Shown here: positions 1 through 5,424 of the stretch, piece by piece
How positions within the stretch are numbered: the first letter of the stretch is position 1
How the letters are laid out: every line of letters begins with the position of its first letter
Source: Coriobacteriia bacterium
Lineage (GTDB): Bacteria > Actinomycetota > Coriobacteriia > Anaerosomatales > JAHIQC01
Direction: 5' to 3'
DNA length: 5,424 nt
Assembly: GCA_030653635.1 (NCBI GenBank)
Contig: JAURYZ010000023.1
Location: 1-5,424, forward strand
Translations under genes and position numbers: made by a program
The notes under the pieces: model-generated
Told to the model about the DNA's origin: nothing
Seen by the model: only the letters and a program-made list of their open reading frames with translations
Databases searched by the model: none

Positions 1-250
1 CCAGCACGATGAACACTATCCCCATCACGCTGGCGGGCCAGAAACCCCCGAGGCTGATTCCTGGAGCCACGCGACCCATGACAAGGGCCAAGCCGATGAC
101 GACAAGCAGTACCCCGAACCAGGCCATCCCGCCTCCACCGCGCGATCCTCGAAACTTCGGGGGCTCAGGCGCGGCAACACCAGCCACTGGCGGATTCGGC
201 GGGGCGGGAGGCGTGGGCGCATAGGCTACTTCGCCGGTTTCCTCGGCCAT
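1..250 (-). CDS. Small membrane protein with Pro-rich N-terminus and LiaI/LiaF-like (DUF5668-like) transmembrane region, 3' end outside window
   Basis: This frame runs open from an ATG at 250 to the left edge, so 83 residues are visible and the C-terminus is missing. Residues 1-35 are rich in Pro and Ala (APTPPAPPNPP) and should be a disordered cytoplasmic tail. A short basic, Gly-rich stretch (about 32-41) follows, then a hydrophobic helix at about 43-59 (WFGVLLVVIGLALVMGR). Next comes a turn with PGISLGGFWP (63-72), then the start of a second helix. The pattern of a helix, a short loop, a conserved Trp-Pro and another helix is typical of the LiaI/LiaF-like or DUF5668 transmembrane region found in small envelope-stress membrane proteins. 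That is family resemblance only, and the function is unknown. The start is supported by a purine-rich ribosome site ending 6 nt upstream. It lies 70 nt downstream of the CorC-like gene on the same strand, so the two may be co-transcribed. Confidence 0.68.
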   Translation of the reverse strand, partial: MAEETGEVAYAPTPPAPPNPPVAGVAAPEPPKFRGSRGGGGMAWFGVLLVVIGLALVMGRVAPGISLGGFWPASVMGIVFIVL

Positions 251-256
251 GGATCT

Positions 257-265
257 TCCCCTCTC
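257..265 (-). promoter_or_regulatory. Ribosome binding site of the small membrane protein gene
   Basis: On the minus strand GAGAGGGGA lies 6 nt before the ATG at 250. Its purine run and spacing fit a Shine-Dalgarno sequence and decide this start over internal Met codons, such as the Met at residue 42 just before the membrane helix. Confidence 0.6.
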
Positions 266-320
266 ATGCACGACAAGCTGTGTAGTATCGGTAGGCCACG
301 TGTCGTCGTCCTTGGTCGGA

Positions 321-1631
321 CTACTCGAACGACACGGGCTCGCAGCGTTCGACGCGGAGCCGTATGATGCGTCGGCGGCGAACCGCCTCCACTGTGAACC
401 GGGTGTCTCCTTCGGTGAAGGACTCGCCCGAAACAGGTATATGCCCCAGTCGCACAAGCACCCATCCGGCGACAGTCTCATATTCGTCTGATTCTTGGAC
501 CGGGAAGTCCATCCCGATGGCGTCCTCGATTGGCAGGCGGCCGTCAACGACCCATACACCCTCGCCGATCTGAGTGACATGCCGACGATCGCGATCGAAT
601 TCATCGGCCACCTCGCCGATGACCTCCTCGACTATGTCCTCGATCGTGACAATCCCCGCTGTGCCACCGTACTCGTCGACGACGATGGCCATGTGGTTGC
701 GCATCGCACGCATCTCGCCCAGCAACGGCAAGATGCCCTTGGTTTCTGGCACGAATATGGGGGCCCGAGCATATCCGACCACACTGTCAGCAAGGTTGCC
801 CAAGGCGGCCGGACCTACGAGGTCTTTGAGAAGCAAGACCCCGACAATCTTGTCCGGATCCTCGGAATAGACAGGAAGTCGCGAGTAGCCGGATTCGCGG
901 AACACGCTCAAGGCCTCTTCGATGCTTGTGGTGTCCTCTATCGCGGCCATGTCCACGCGCGGCACCATGATCTCGCGTGCCACGGTGTCGCCCAGCTCAA
1001 AGATCTCGTGGATCATCCGCTTCTCTTCTTCGAGCAGGGAGCCTTGCTCAGTGACCAGGAGCTTGATTTCTTCTTCTGAGACTCCCGGACGACCCTGCCC
1101 TGGCTTGACGCCGAGCATACGGGCGACCACGTCTGTGGATCGCGCTAGGAGCCACGAGACCGGCGTCGCGATGGTGGCGATGATGTCTATCGGACGTGCG
1201 ACTGCCTTTGCGACGGCCTCTGCCCTTTGCAAGCCCAAGCGCTTGGGCGCGAGCTCACCAAACACGAGCGTCACGTATGCGATCACAAGCGTGACTATGA
1301 ATACCGAAGCCCCAGACGCCACGCTGGACAGCCACGAGTTGCCTAGGGACTCGAGCCAGACCTGCAAGGGCCGGGCGAGAGATACCGCCGCCGTGGCCGA
1401 AGCCATGAAACCAACCAAGGTGATGCCGATTTGTGTCGAAGCCAGCAGACGTGAGGGGTCCTCAGTGAGCGCAACGGCAGCCTTCGCGCCAGCGGAACCC
1501 TGCGCGGCCGCATGCTTGAGTGCCGCCCGTCGCGCAGAGATAAGCGCTATCTCGGCAGCTGCGAAGTATCCATTGATCGCCACGAGCACGAATACGACCA
1601 GAATTTCGAACAAGTAATCACCCATACACAT
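321..1631 (-). CDS. CNNM/CBS-pair/CorC_HlyC membrane protein (hemolysin-like, putative Mg2+/Co2+ transport or efflux)
   Basis: This is a complete 436-residue protein, the usual length for the bacterial HlyC/CorC (CNNM) family. The N-terminal DUF21/CNNM membrane domain (about 1-190) opens with a helix carrying NGYFAAAEIALISARR (20-35). Further hydrophobic segments lie at about 62-88, 103-127 and 147-165, and the signature FGELAPKRLGL is at 124-134. A cytosolic CBS pair follows (about 215-340), with IMVPRVDMAAI (221-231) and the hallmark VVDEYGGTAGIVTIEDIVEE (317-336). The C-terminal CorC_HlyC domain is at about 355-430. Family members are linked to magnesium/cobalt homeostasis, and the CBS pair commonly binds adenine nucleotides in relatives. 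The name 'hemolysin' is historical. Two Met codons (1631 and 1625) could start it. Neither has a Shine-Dalgarno sequence, and an in-frame stop lies shortly upstream, so the start is limited to this spot. It is divergent from the scaffold/phosphohydrolase operon, and no functional link to that operon is evident. Confidence 0.95.
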   Translation of the reverse strand: MCMGDYLFEILVVFVLVAINGYFAAAEIALISARRAALKHAAAQGSAGAKAAVALTEDPSRLLASTQIGITLVGFMASATAAVSLARPLQVWLESLGNSWLSSVASGASVFIVTLVIAYVTLVFGELAPKRLGLQRAEAVAKAVARPIDIIATIATPVSWLLARSTDVVARMLGVKPGQGRPGVSEEEIKLLVTEQGSLLEEEKRMIHEIFELGDTVAREIMVPRVDMAAIEDTTSIEEALSVFRESGYSRLPVYSEDPDKIVGVLLLKDLVGPAALGNLADSVVGYARAPIFVPETKGILPLLGEMRAMRNHMAIVVDEYGGTAGIVTIEDIVEEVIGEVADEFDRDRRHVTQIGEGVWVVDGRLPIEDAIGMDFPVQESDEYETVAGWVLVRLGHIPVSGESFTEGDTRFTVEAVRRRRIIRLRVERCEPVSFE

Positions 1632-1731
1632 AGGGTACAGCAGGCGGGCTGTTGGGGGTACGAATCACCTCATGCTTTCAGCTACACTCTGGAAGAACAC
1701 GGAAACCCCAGCGTTTGCCCCAAGAAGCCGA

Positions 1732-1760
1732 TTGTCAGAGAATCGGGCGCGTACTATATG
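1732..1760 (+). promoter_or_regulatory. Sigma70-like promoter of the scaffold/phosphohydrolase operon
   Basis: TTGTCA at 1732-1737 (5 of 6 to the -35 consensus) and TATATG at 1755-1760 (4 of 6 to the -10) are 17 nt apart, the ideal spacing. Transcription would start near 1767, giving a leader of about 20 nt that contains GGAG at 1777-1780 and the GTG at 1787. It lies in the gap between divergent genes. A second -10-like match (TACTAT, 1752-1757) overlaps but would leave only 14 nt of spacing. Confidence 0.55.
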
Positions 1761-1776
1761 CTCACCCGCCTGTTAT

Positions 1777-1780
1777 GGAG
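1777..1780 (+). promoter_or_regulatory. Ribosome binding site deciding the GTG start at 1787
   Basis: GGAG ends 6 nt before the in-frame GTG at 1787. The in-frame ATG at 1775 overlaps this motif and has no purine-rich sequence of its own upstream (it is preceded by CACCCGCCTGTT). This favours GTG as the start. Confidence 0.5.
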
Positions 1781-1786
1781 CCCACA

Positions 1787-3769
1787 GTGCCGGATGTGAA
1801 CGACCGCCAGGAGCTCGAGGCCGTAGTCCGCGGGATAGCTTCCGCTGGCAAAGCCCTGAAGCTATACCCGCCGACCAGCCCGATTCCTCGGCAGTCGGTC
1901 GATTCGGCGACCGCGGCGCTTTCAGCATTTCTCGGGATACATCCAGTGCTTTCCTTGTCCGTGGCTCGCCAGGGATTTGGCTGGTGTGGACAGGAACTGG
2001 GCATCGGCATGGTCGGCGTCTCTGACCTTGCGGATGCCTTGCGAGATCACGGAGTGGCTGAGGTGGACTTCCTGCCCGGTGCCTCGACCTCCGATCTCAT
2101 GTCCTTCCTCGACGTGGTCTCCAAAGACCCCAAAGCCGTTCGTGAGGCAGGAGGGTTCGCGGCGCTGCTTTCTGCTGCGGGCATCGAGAGCGTGCGAGCA
2201 GTTGACGTGGCACTCACTGTTCTGGACCTGAGCGCGCTTCCTGAAGACGGAGTCGACGACGCCTTTTTGCAAGAGCTGGCCAACGACGCTGAGAAGCTGG
2301 CAGCATGGATGGCGGCCGCGACTGCAGGCGACCCTCGCGTTTTCGGGGAGGGCTTGATCGAGATCGCCAACAGTGCCGGCCCCGACGGTATAGCCCGGAT
2401 GCTCGAGGCCCTTGCGACGGCATTCATGAGACAGGCCTCCGAGAGCCGCGACGTACTGCTCAGTCTGTCTTTCTCAGAAGGTCCACTTCGCGAGATTGCC
2501 GGCGGCATGTTCGGCAACCTAGCCGACACTCAGCTCGCCGAGTCTTTGGCCGACGGCCTGTTCGGCGCCAACATGCTATCGCTATCTAACGCCCTAACCG
2601 GTCTGCCATTGGAGTCGCGTCTTGCCGAGGTCAAGGCTCAAGTGCAGGCGATGCTCAAGAACGGCGGGCACGCCGACAAGGAGCTCACCTTCCTTGAGCA
2701 CATGGTGGAGGTCCGACGTAAGCCCGATCCCGAGCTCTCGCTTGTCGATGCCGAACCGCTGTACCGAAAGGTGGCATTGGCGTCAGCCATACCTGCCGAG
2801 GAAGTGGCCCGACTTCGAGCCGAGACCACAGGAGCGCGAAGTGCAGCCGATCGCGCGGGTGTGTCCACCATGCTCGCACTGCTCGATCAGCAAAGGGACT
2901 TCGACCTTTACTGCCGAGGACTCAACGGCTTAGCCGCGATGGTGCCGCGACTCATCCAAGACGGCGAGATCGACATCGCCCACAGGGTGCTCAATGAGCT
3001 GACCATGCGTGAAGCTCGAGCCGTCCAGCCTTGGCCAGAGCTTACTGACCAACTCCGCGCTGCGATCGTCACCGCCGTTTCACAGCAGGCCATGGCGGCT
3101 CTGCTGCGAGCAGTAACTGCGGATCCCAGCACTCTCACCGCAGCTCGTGAGATTGCACGTGTCGCCGGTGATGCGGCGGGGCCGGCGATTATCGCCGAGG
3201 CCATCACGAACCAAGGCGAGGGCCTGAAGGCCGCCGAAGATATCCTTGGCCGTCGAGTGATCGACCTTCTGGCTGCTCAACTCCCACGCGCGCAGTGGTT
3301 CCAGATCGCTGCGGTAATTGCACGTCTGGTGTCCGAGACCGACCCACGAGCTCAGCAGGCTATCATGGCGGCGGCCCAGCGCGCGGACGAACAGTCGCGG
3401 CGCGAAGTCGCTTCGGGCCTTGCGCAGGGGACATCACCTTGGTCGGCACGCCTGCTCGCGGAGATGACCGCTGACTCGAGCGCCGAAGTTGCAATCGCCG
3501 CGGTCCGCGCATTGGGAAGGACGACTGCTCCGGGCGCAGCCGGGCACTTGGCCCTGCGTCTGGAGAAGCTCGACGTCGACAACAAGGACTTCCTGCTTTG
3601 CCGAGAGATGATCGAGGCCCTCGCGCGCACGGCTGACCCAGATGCGGACCGCGTACTTGAGCGGCTCGTTGGCCGCAGGACCCTCATCAAACGCGGGCAC
3701 TTCTCCGAGGTGCAGGATCTGGCACGCCAGGCTGTCAATGCCAGGCTAAGCCGAGGCGGTGTCCGATGA
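1787..3769 (+). CDS. HEAT-like helical-repeat protein with N-terminal LYPP module; unnamed family
   Basis: The product is 660 residues from the GTG at 1787. In-frame ATGs at 1775 (664 aa) and 1652 (705 aa) are possible, but the longest form would span the promoter and its extra residues look non-coding. I see no signal peptide or membrane helix, so it should be cytoplasmic. Residues about 8-145 form a module with GKALKLYPPTSP (21-32), a strand-like VLSLSVARQGFGWCGQEL (54-71), FLPGASTSDL (95-104) and GIESVRAVDVAL (132-143). A matching module starts the next gene. The rest (about 155-660) is Ala/Leu-rich and almost all helical. The clearest HEAT-like repeat lies around 555-625 (SAEVAIAAVRALGRT, then paired helices). 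No catalytic motif is visible. Helical repeats of this type usually serve as protein-binding scaffolds, so I infer a partner or regulator of the downstream phosphohydrolase, whose start overlaps this stop codon. The exact function is unknown. Confidence 0.88.
   Translation: MPDVNDRQELEAVVRGIASAGKALKLYPPTSPIPRQSVDSATAALSAFLGIHPVLSLSVARQGFGWCGQELGIGMVGVSDLADALRDHGVAEVDFLPGASTSDLMSFLDVVSKDPKAVREAGGFAALLSAAGIESVRAVDVALTVLDLSALPEDGVDDAFLQELANDAEKLAAWMAAATAGDPRVFGEGLIEIANSAGPDGIARMLEALATAFMRQASESRDVLLSLSFSEGPLREIAGGMFGNLADTQLAESLADGLFGANMLSLSNALTGLPLESRLAEVKAQVQAMLKNGGHADKELTFLEHMVEVRRKPDPELSLVDAEPLYRKVALASAIPAEEVARLRAETTGARSAADRAGVSTMLALLDQQRDFDLYCRGLNGLAAMVPRLIQDGEIDIAHRVLNELTMREARAVQPWPELTDQLRAAIVTAVSQQAMAALLRAVTADPSTLTAAREIARVAGDAAGPAIIAEAITNQGEGLKAAEDILGRRVIDLLAAQLPRAQWFQIAAVIARLVSETDPRAQQAIMAAAQRADEQSRREVASGLAQGTSPWSARLLAEMTADSSAEVAIAAVRALGRTTAPGAAGHLALRLEKLDVDNKDFLLCREMIEALARTADPDADRVLERLVGRRTLIKRGHFSEVQDLARQAVNARLSRGGVR
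3753..3769 (+). promoter_or_regulatory. Ribosome binding site and ATGA start/stop overlap coupling the two operon genes
   Basis: The ATG of the phosphohydrolase gene (3766-3768) overlaps the TGA of the scaffold gene (3767-3769). GAGG at 3753-3756 lies 9 nt upstream of the ATG. The arrangement is typical of translational coupling and suggests the two proteins are made in related amounts. Confidence 0.7.
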
Positions 3770-5088
3770 GCGCCATCCACGTCGTGTCTACGCTAGCAGC
3801 CAGCCGCAAGGCCTCCCAACTCTATCCGCCGCAGCATCCCGCCTTTGTTGAGGCCATGGAAGGACTGACGGCCACTATTGCTGAGAGTTGCGCGAGCAGC
3901 AGCGCTGGTGCGTTCACTCTCAATGTGCACCAAGGGCGCCTGTATCACGAGAGTGTGGTGCTGCCCGATGAAACGCCTGGCGTAACCGCGATAGCCGAGG
4001 CTTTCGAGGCACGCAGAATCGAGAGTCTGACTCTTCAGCCCGGACTCAGTACATCTGACGTCGCGGGTCTCGTTGAGGTCCTAGGTTTGCGACCGTCGCC
4101 TGCTTTGGACGTCGAGGCGGAACTTGCTGCGCGTGGGGTCACCGGAGTCACGCTGTCGGTGATCATCGATGAGGATGATGCCGAGCGCGAAGAGCGTGAT
4201 CGACTCCGCGAGCAGGATCGCGCGCTCTACCACCGCCTCACCTCGACTTTGCGCACGATGTCCTCCCAGGTGATTGCTGGTGACTACCATCAGCTTGCCG
4301 CAGCAGATTCGCTGGTCGGCACTGTCGTAAGCCGCCTGATGCAAGATCAGGCGGCCGTCCTTGGGCTCGCAACCTTGCGCAGCACAAGCGACGCTGAGGC
4401 CTTCCACGCGGTCAACGTGATGATCTACACACTCACACTCGGTGCCGAGCTGGGTCTGCCCCCAGAGGGGCTCTCATCGCTCGGCGTGGCTGCTCTGACG
4501 CATGACATCGGCAAGGCCGCTTTCGAGTACGACGACCCCTCGCAGGCCGAGGCGATGCGCGCCATGCACCCGCGGGTGGGCGCGGACATCCTGTCCGGAC
4601 TCTCCCCCGAGGACCCCACGCCGATGCTGGTGGCCTACGAGCACCACATGAATGCTGATGGAACCGGGGTGCCCGAGCGCTCCGAGGGCTACGTGGGCCA
4701 TCCCTACAGCCGCATGGTGGCGATAGCCGACCGATTCGCGAATCTTACTGCTGGTTCGGCAGCCTTCGATCCGCTCACGCCCGACCGCGCAGTGGTCCAG
4801 ATCCTGCGCGAAGCGGGCACGCTTTATGACCCACTATTCGCCCGTCTGTTCGCAAAAGCCCTCGGGGTGTTCCCGGTGGGCTGCCTCGTGCGGCTCTCTG
4901 ACAACTCAGTCGCCGTAGTGAGCGGTACAAGTGATGATCCGCTGGCGCCGATCGTGAGGGTCAGCTGGGATGCGGCAGGCATGTTGGTCGAGAAGGCCGA
5001 TGACACGGACCTGACTGCAGACGAGCGCACGATCATCGAGGTTGTGGATCCTGCCAGTCTGAACACCGAGGTAGCAGATCACCTGTAA
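3766..5088 (+). CDS. HD-GYP-like metal-dependent phosphohydrolase with N-terminal LYPP module
   Basis: This 440-residue cytoplasmic protein probably hydrolyses a cyclic dinucleotide such as c-di-GMP, the usual HD-GYP substrate. Residues 1-135 repeat the module of the preceding protein: RKASQLYPPQHP (14-25), FTLNVHQGRLYHESVVL (50-66), LQPGLSTSDV (90-99) and GVTGVTLSVI (124-133). A charged, probably coiled segment (about 136-165) links to the HD domain (about 180-345). Likely metal ligands are H214, H246-D247 with K250 (THDIGK), H268 (MHPRVGADIL), H293-H294 and D322 (IADRFANLT). The signature reads HHMNADGTGVP (293-303), so GYP is replaced by GVP and the usual acidic residue after HH is Met. 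The C-terminal part (about 350-430) has DPLFARLFAKALGVFPVGCLVRLS, a tail often seen after HD-GYP domains. All metal ligands appear present, so activity is likely, but substrate choice is uncertain because of the altered signature. There is no receiver or membrane domain. Input presumably comes through the N-terminal module or its partner. Confidence 0.92.
   Translation: MSAIHVVSTLAASRKASQLYPPQHPAFVEAMEGLTATIAESCASSSAGAFTLNVHQGRLYHESVVLPDETPGVTAIAEAFEARRIESLTLQPGLSTSDVAGLVEVLGLRPSPALDVEAELAARGVTGVTLSVIIDEDDAEREERDRLREQDRALYHRLTSTLRTMSSQVIAGDYHQLAAADSLVGTVVSRLMQDQAAVLGLATLRSTSDAEAFHAVNVMIYTLTLGAELGLPPEGLSSLGVAALTHDIGKAAFEYDDPSQAEAMRAMHPRVGADILSGLSPEDPTPMLVAYEHHMNADGTGVPERSEGYVGHPYSRMVAIADRFANLTAGSAAFDPLTPDRAVVQILREAGTLYDPLFARLFAKALGVFPVGCLVRLSDNSVAVVSGTSDDPLAPIVRVSWDAAGMLVEKADDTDLTADERTIIEVVDPASLNTEVADHL
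4331..4355 (+). repeat. Perfect 10-bp inverted repeat with 5-nt loop inside the phosphohydrolase gene
   Basis: GCCGCCTGAT (4331-4340) and ATCAGGCGGC (4346-4355) are exact reverse complements around a GCAAG loop. The sequence encodes part of SRLMQDQAAV (residues 189-198), between the N-terminal module and the HD catalytic motifs. It would form a strong RNA hairpin. No T-run follows, so it is not an intrinsic terminator. It may be fortuitous. Confidence 0.5.
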
Positions 5089-5124
5089 GACATGCGCACG
5101 AGTCTAGCGCGCCACAACGGCGAA

Positions 5125-5424
5125 TCAGGCATGCGGCTGCGGATTGATCTTATGAAACACCAACGCGATGAGCGCAAGCCTACGCCCCCGGTCCTGACAC
5201 GCCTCAACGAAGCCGCCGACGGTCTCTTTGAGTTCCGGAGTCGGGCGATAGCGGATGAGCCCGCCGGCGCACTGAAGGATCCTGCCTGCGCACAGCGCCT
5301 CGATCTCAGGCTCAAGTTCCTCCATGCGTCGACCAAGGCGTGAGGCCAGTCCGGCGGGGTCGAGTACGGCATCCGGGTTTCGATGAAAGAACACAAGGAT
5401 GTCCCACGTCAGCAAAGATCTGAC
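5125..5424 (-). CDS. Small winged-helix-like protein, 5' end outside window
   Basis: The frame is open from the right edge to a TGA at 5125-5127, giving 99 residues. A TTG at 5415 could start it, but no ribosome site precedes it and the frame continues upstream (Val-Arg-Ser), so I treat it as truncated. Residues following the edge (LLTWDILVFFHRNPDAVLDPAGLASRLGRR) look like the first helices of a winged-helix domain. They are followed by a recognition-helix-like MEELEPEIEALCAGRIL and a wing-like GGLIRYRPTPEL. A C-terminal helix (VGGFVEACQDRGRRLALIALVF) follows. This resembles small actinobacterial-type winged-helix proteins with no assigned role, and DNA binding is inferred from fold pattern only. 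It converges on the phosphohydrolase gene with 36 nt between the stops, and I see no clear terminator in that gap. Confidence 0.75.
   Translation of the reverse strand, partial: VRSLLTWDILVFFHRNPDAVLDPAGLASRLGRRMEELEPEIEALCAGRILQCAGGLIRYRPTPELKETVGGFVEACQDRGRRLALIALVFHKINPQPHA

Noticed and set aside
270..306. Inverted ACGACA/TGTCGT and a CACGTG palindrome (297-302) between the two minus-strand genes
   Set aside because: The stems are only 6 bp with a 25-nt loop and no T-run follows. This is too weak to call a terminator or operator.
586..597. Palindrome CGATCGCGATCG
   Set aside because: It arises from an Asp-Arg-Asp-Arg run in the CorC-like protein and shows no sign of being a regulatory site.
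495..1079. 194-codon open frame on the plus strand across the CorC-like gene
   Set aside because: It is antisense to the conserved CBS region (the mirror of VVDEYGGTAGIVTIEDIVEE and neighbours). Its openness follows from GC-rich codon use, and it has no ribosome site or recognisable domain.
1233..1248. Perfect 16-bp palindrome GCCCAAGCGCTTGGGC
   Set aside because: It encodes the conserved APKRLGL motif of the CNNM domain on the minus strand, so protein constraint and codon choice explain it. It is not near a promoter.
922..1617. 231-codon plus-strand open frame antisense to the CNNM membrane domain
   Set aside because: Ser/Thr/Ala-rich low-complexity translation, fully overlapped by a well-supported gene on the other strand.
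5089..5124. Possible bidirectional terminator between the convergent genes
   Set aside because: Only short GCGC matches and no T-tract on either strand, so not supportable.
5092..5343. 83-codon plus-strand open frame just after the phosphohydrolase stop
   Set aside because: It is antisense to the better-supported winged-helix-like protein, lacks a ribosome site, and has an uneven, Arg/Ala-rich composition.

Overview
The window is high-GC bacterial chromosomal DNA with dense coding and short intergenic gaps. Start codons include probable GTG and possibly TTG. The gene content (a CorC/HlyC-type CNNM membrane protein, a Pro-rich LiaF-like small membrane protein, an HD-GYP-type phosphohydrolase) would fit a high-GC Gram-positive such as an actinobacterium or coriobacterium. 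That placement is an impression from composition and family flavour, because no rRNA or marker gene is present.

Layout. Two genes run leftward in the left third. The first is a complete CNNM/CBS/CorC_HlyC membrane protein (321-1631). After a 70-nt gap it is followed by a small membrane protein with a Pro-rich N-terminus, cut by the left edge (1-250). A divergent intergenic region of about 155 nt (1632-1786) holds a good sigma70-like promoter facing right. To its right is a two-gene rightward operon: a 660-residue all-helical, HEAT-like protein (1787-3769) and a 440-residue HD-GYP-like phosphohydrolase (3766-5088). The stop of the first and the start of the second overlap as ATGA, so translation is probably coupled. 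At the right edge a small winged-helix-like protein is encoded on the minus strand (5125-5424, 5' end outside the window). It converges on the phosphohydrolase gene with 36 nt between them.

The most interesting point is that the two operon proteins, different over most of their length, begin with the same kind of N-terminal module. It has a helix ending in LYPPxxP, then about 70 residues later a (F/L)xPGxSTSDL/V motif, then a segment leading to a GI/GVTxV-type strand. One copy is joined to a helical-repeat scaffold and the other to an HD-GYP hydrolase. My inference is that the operon makes two partner proteins that either pair through this module or sense the same signal, with output through cyclic-di-GMP-type phosphodiesterase activity. 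The module and the scaffold protein match no named family that I can identify.
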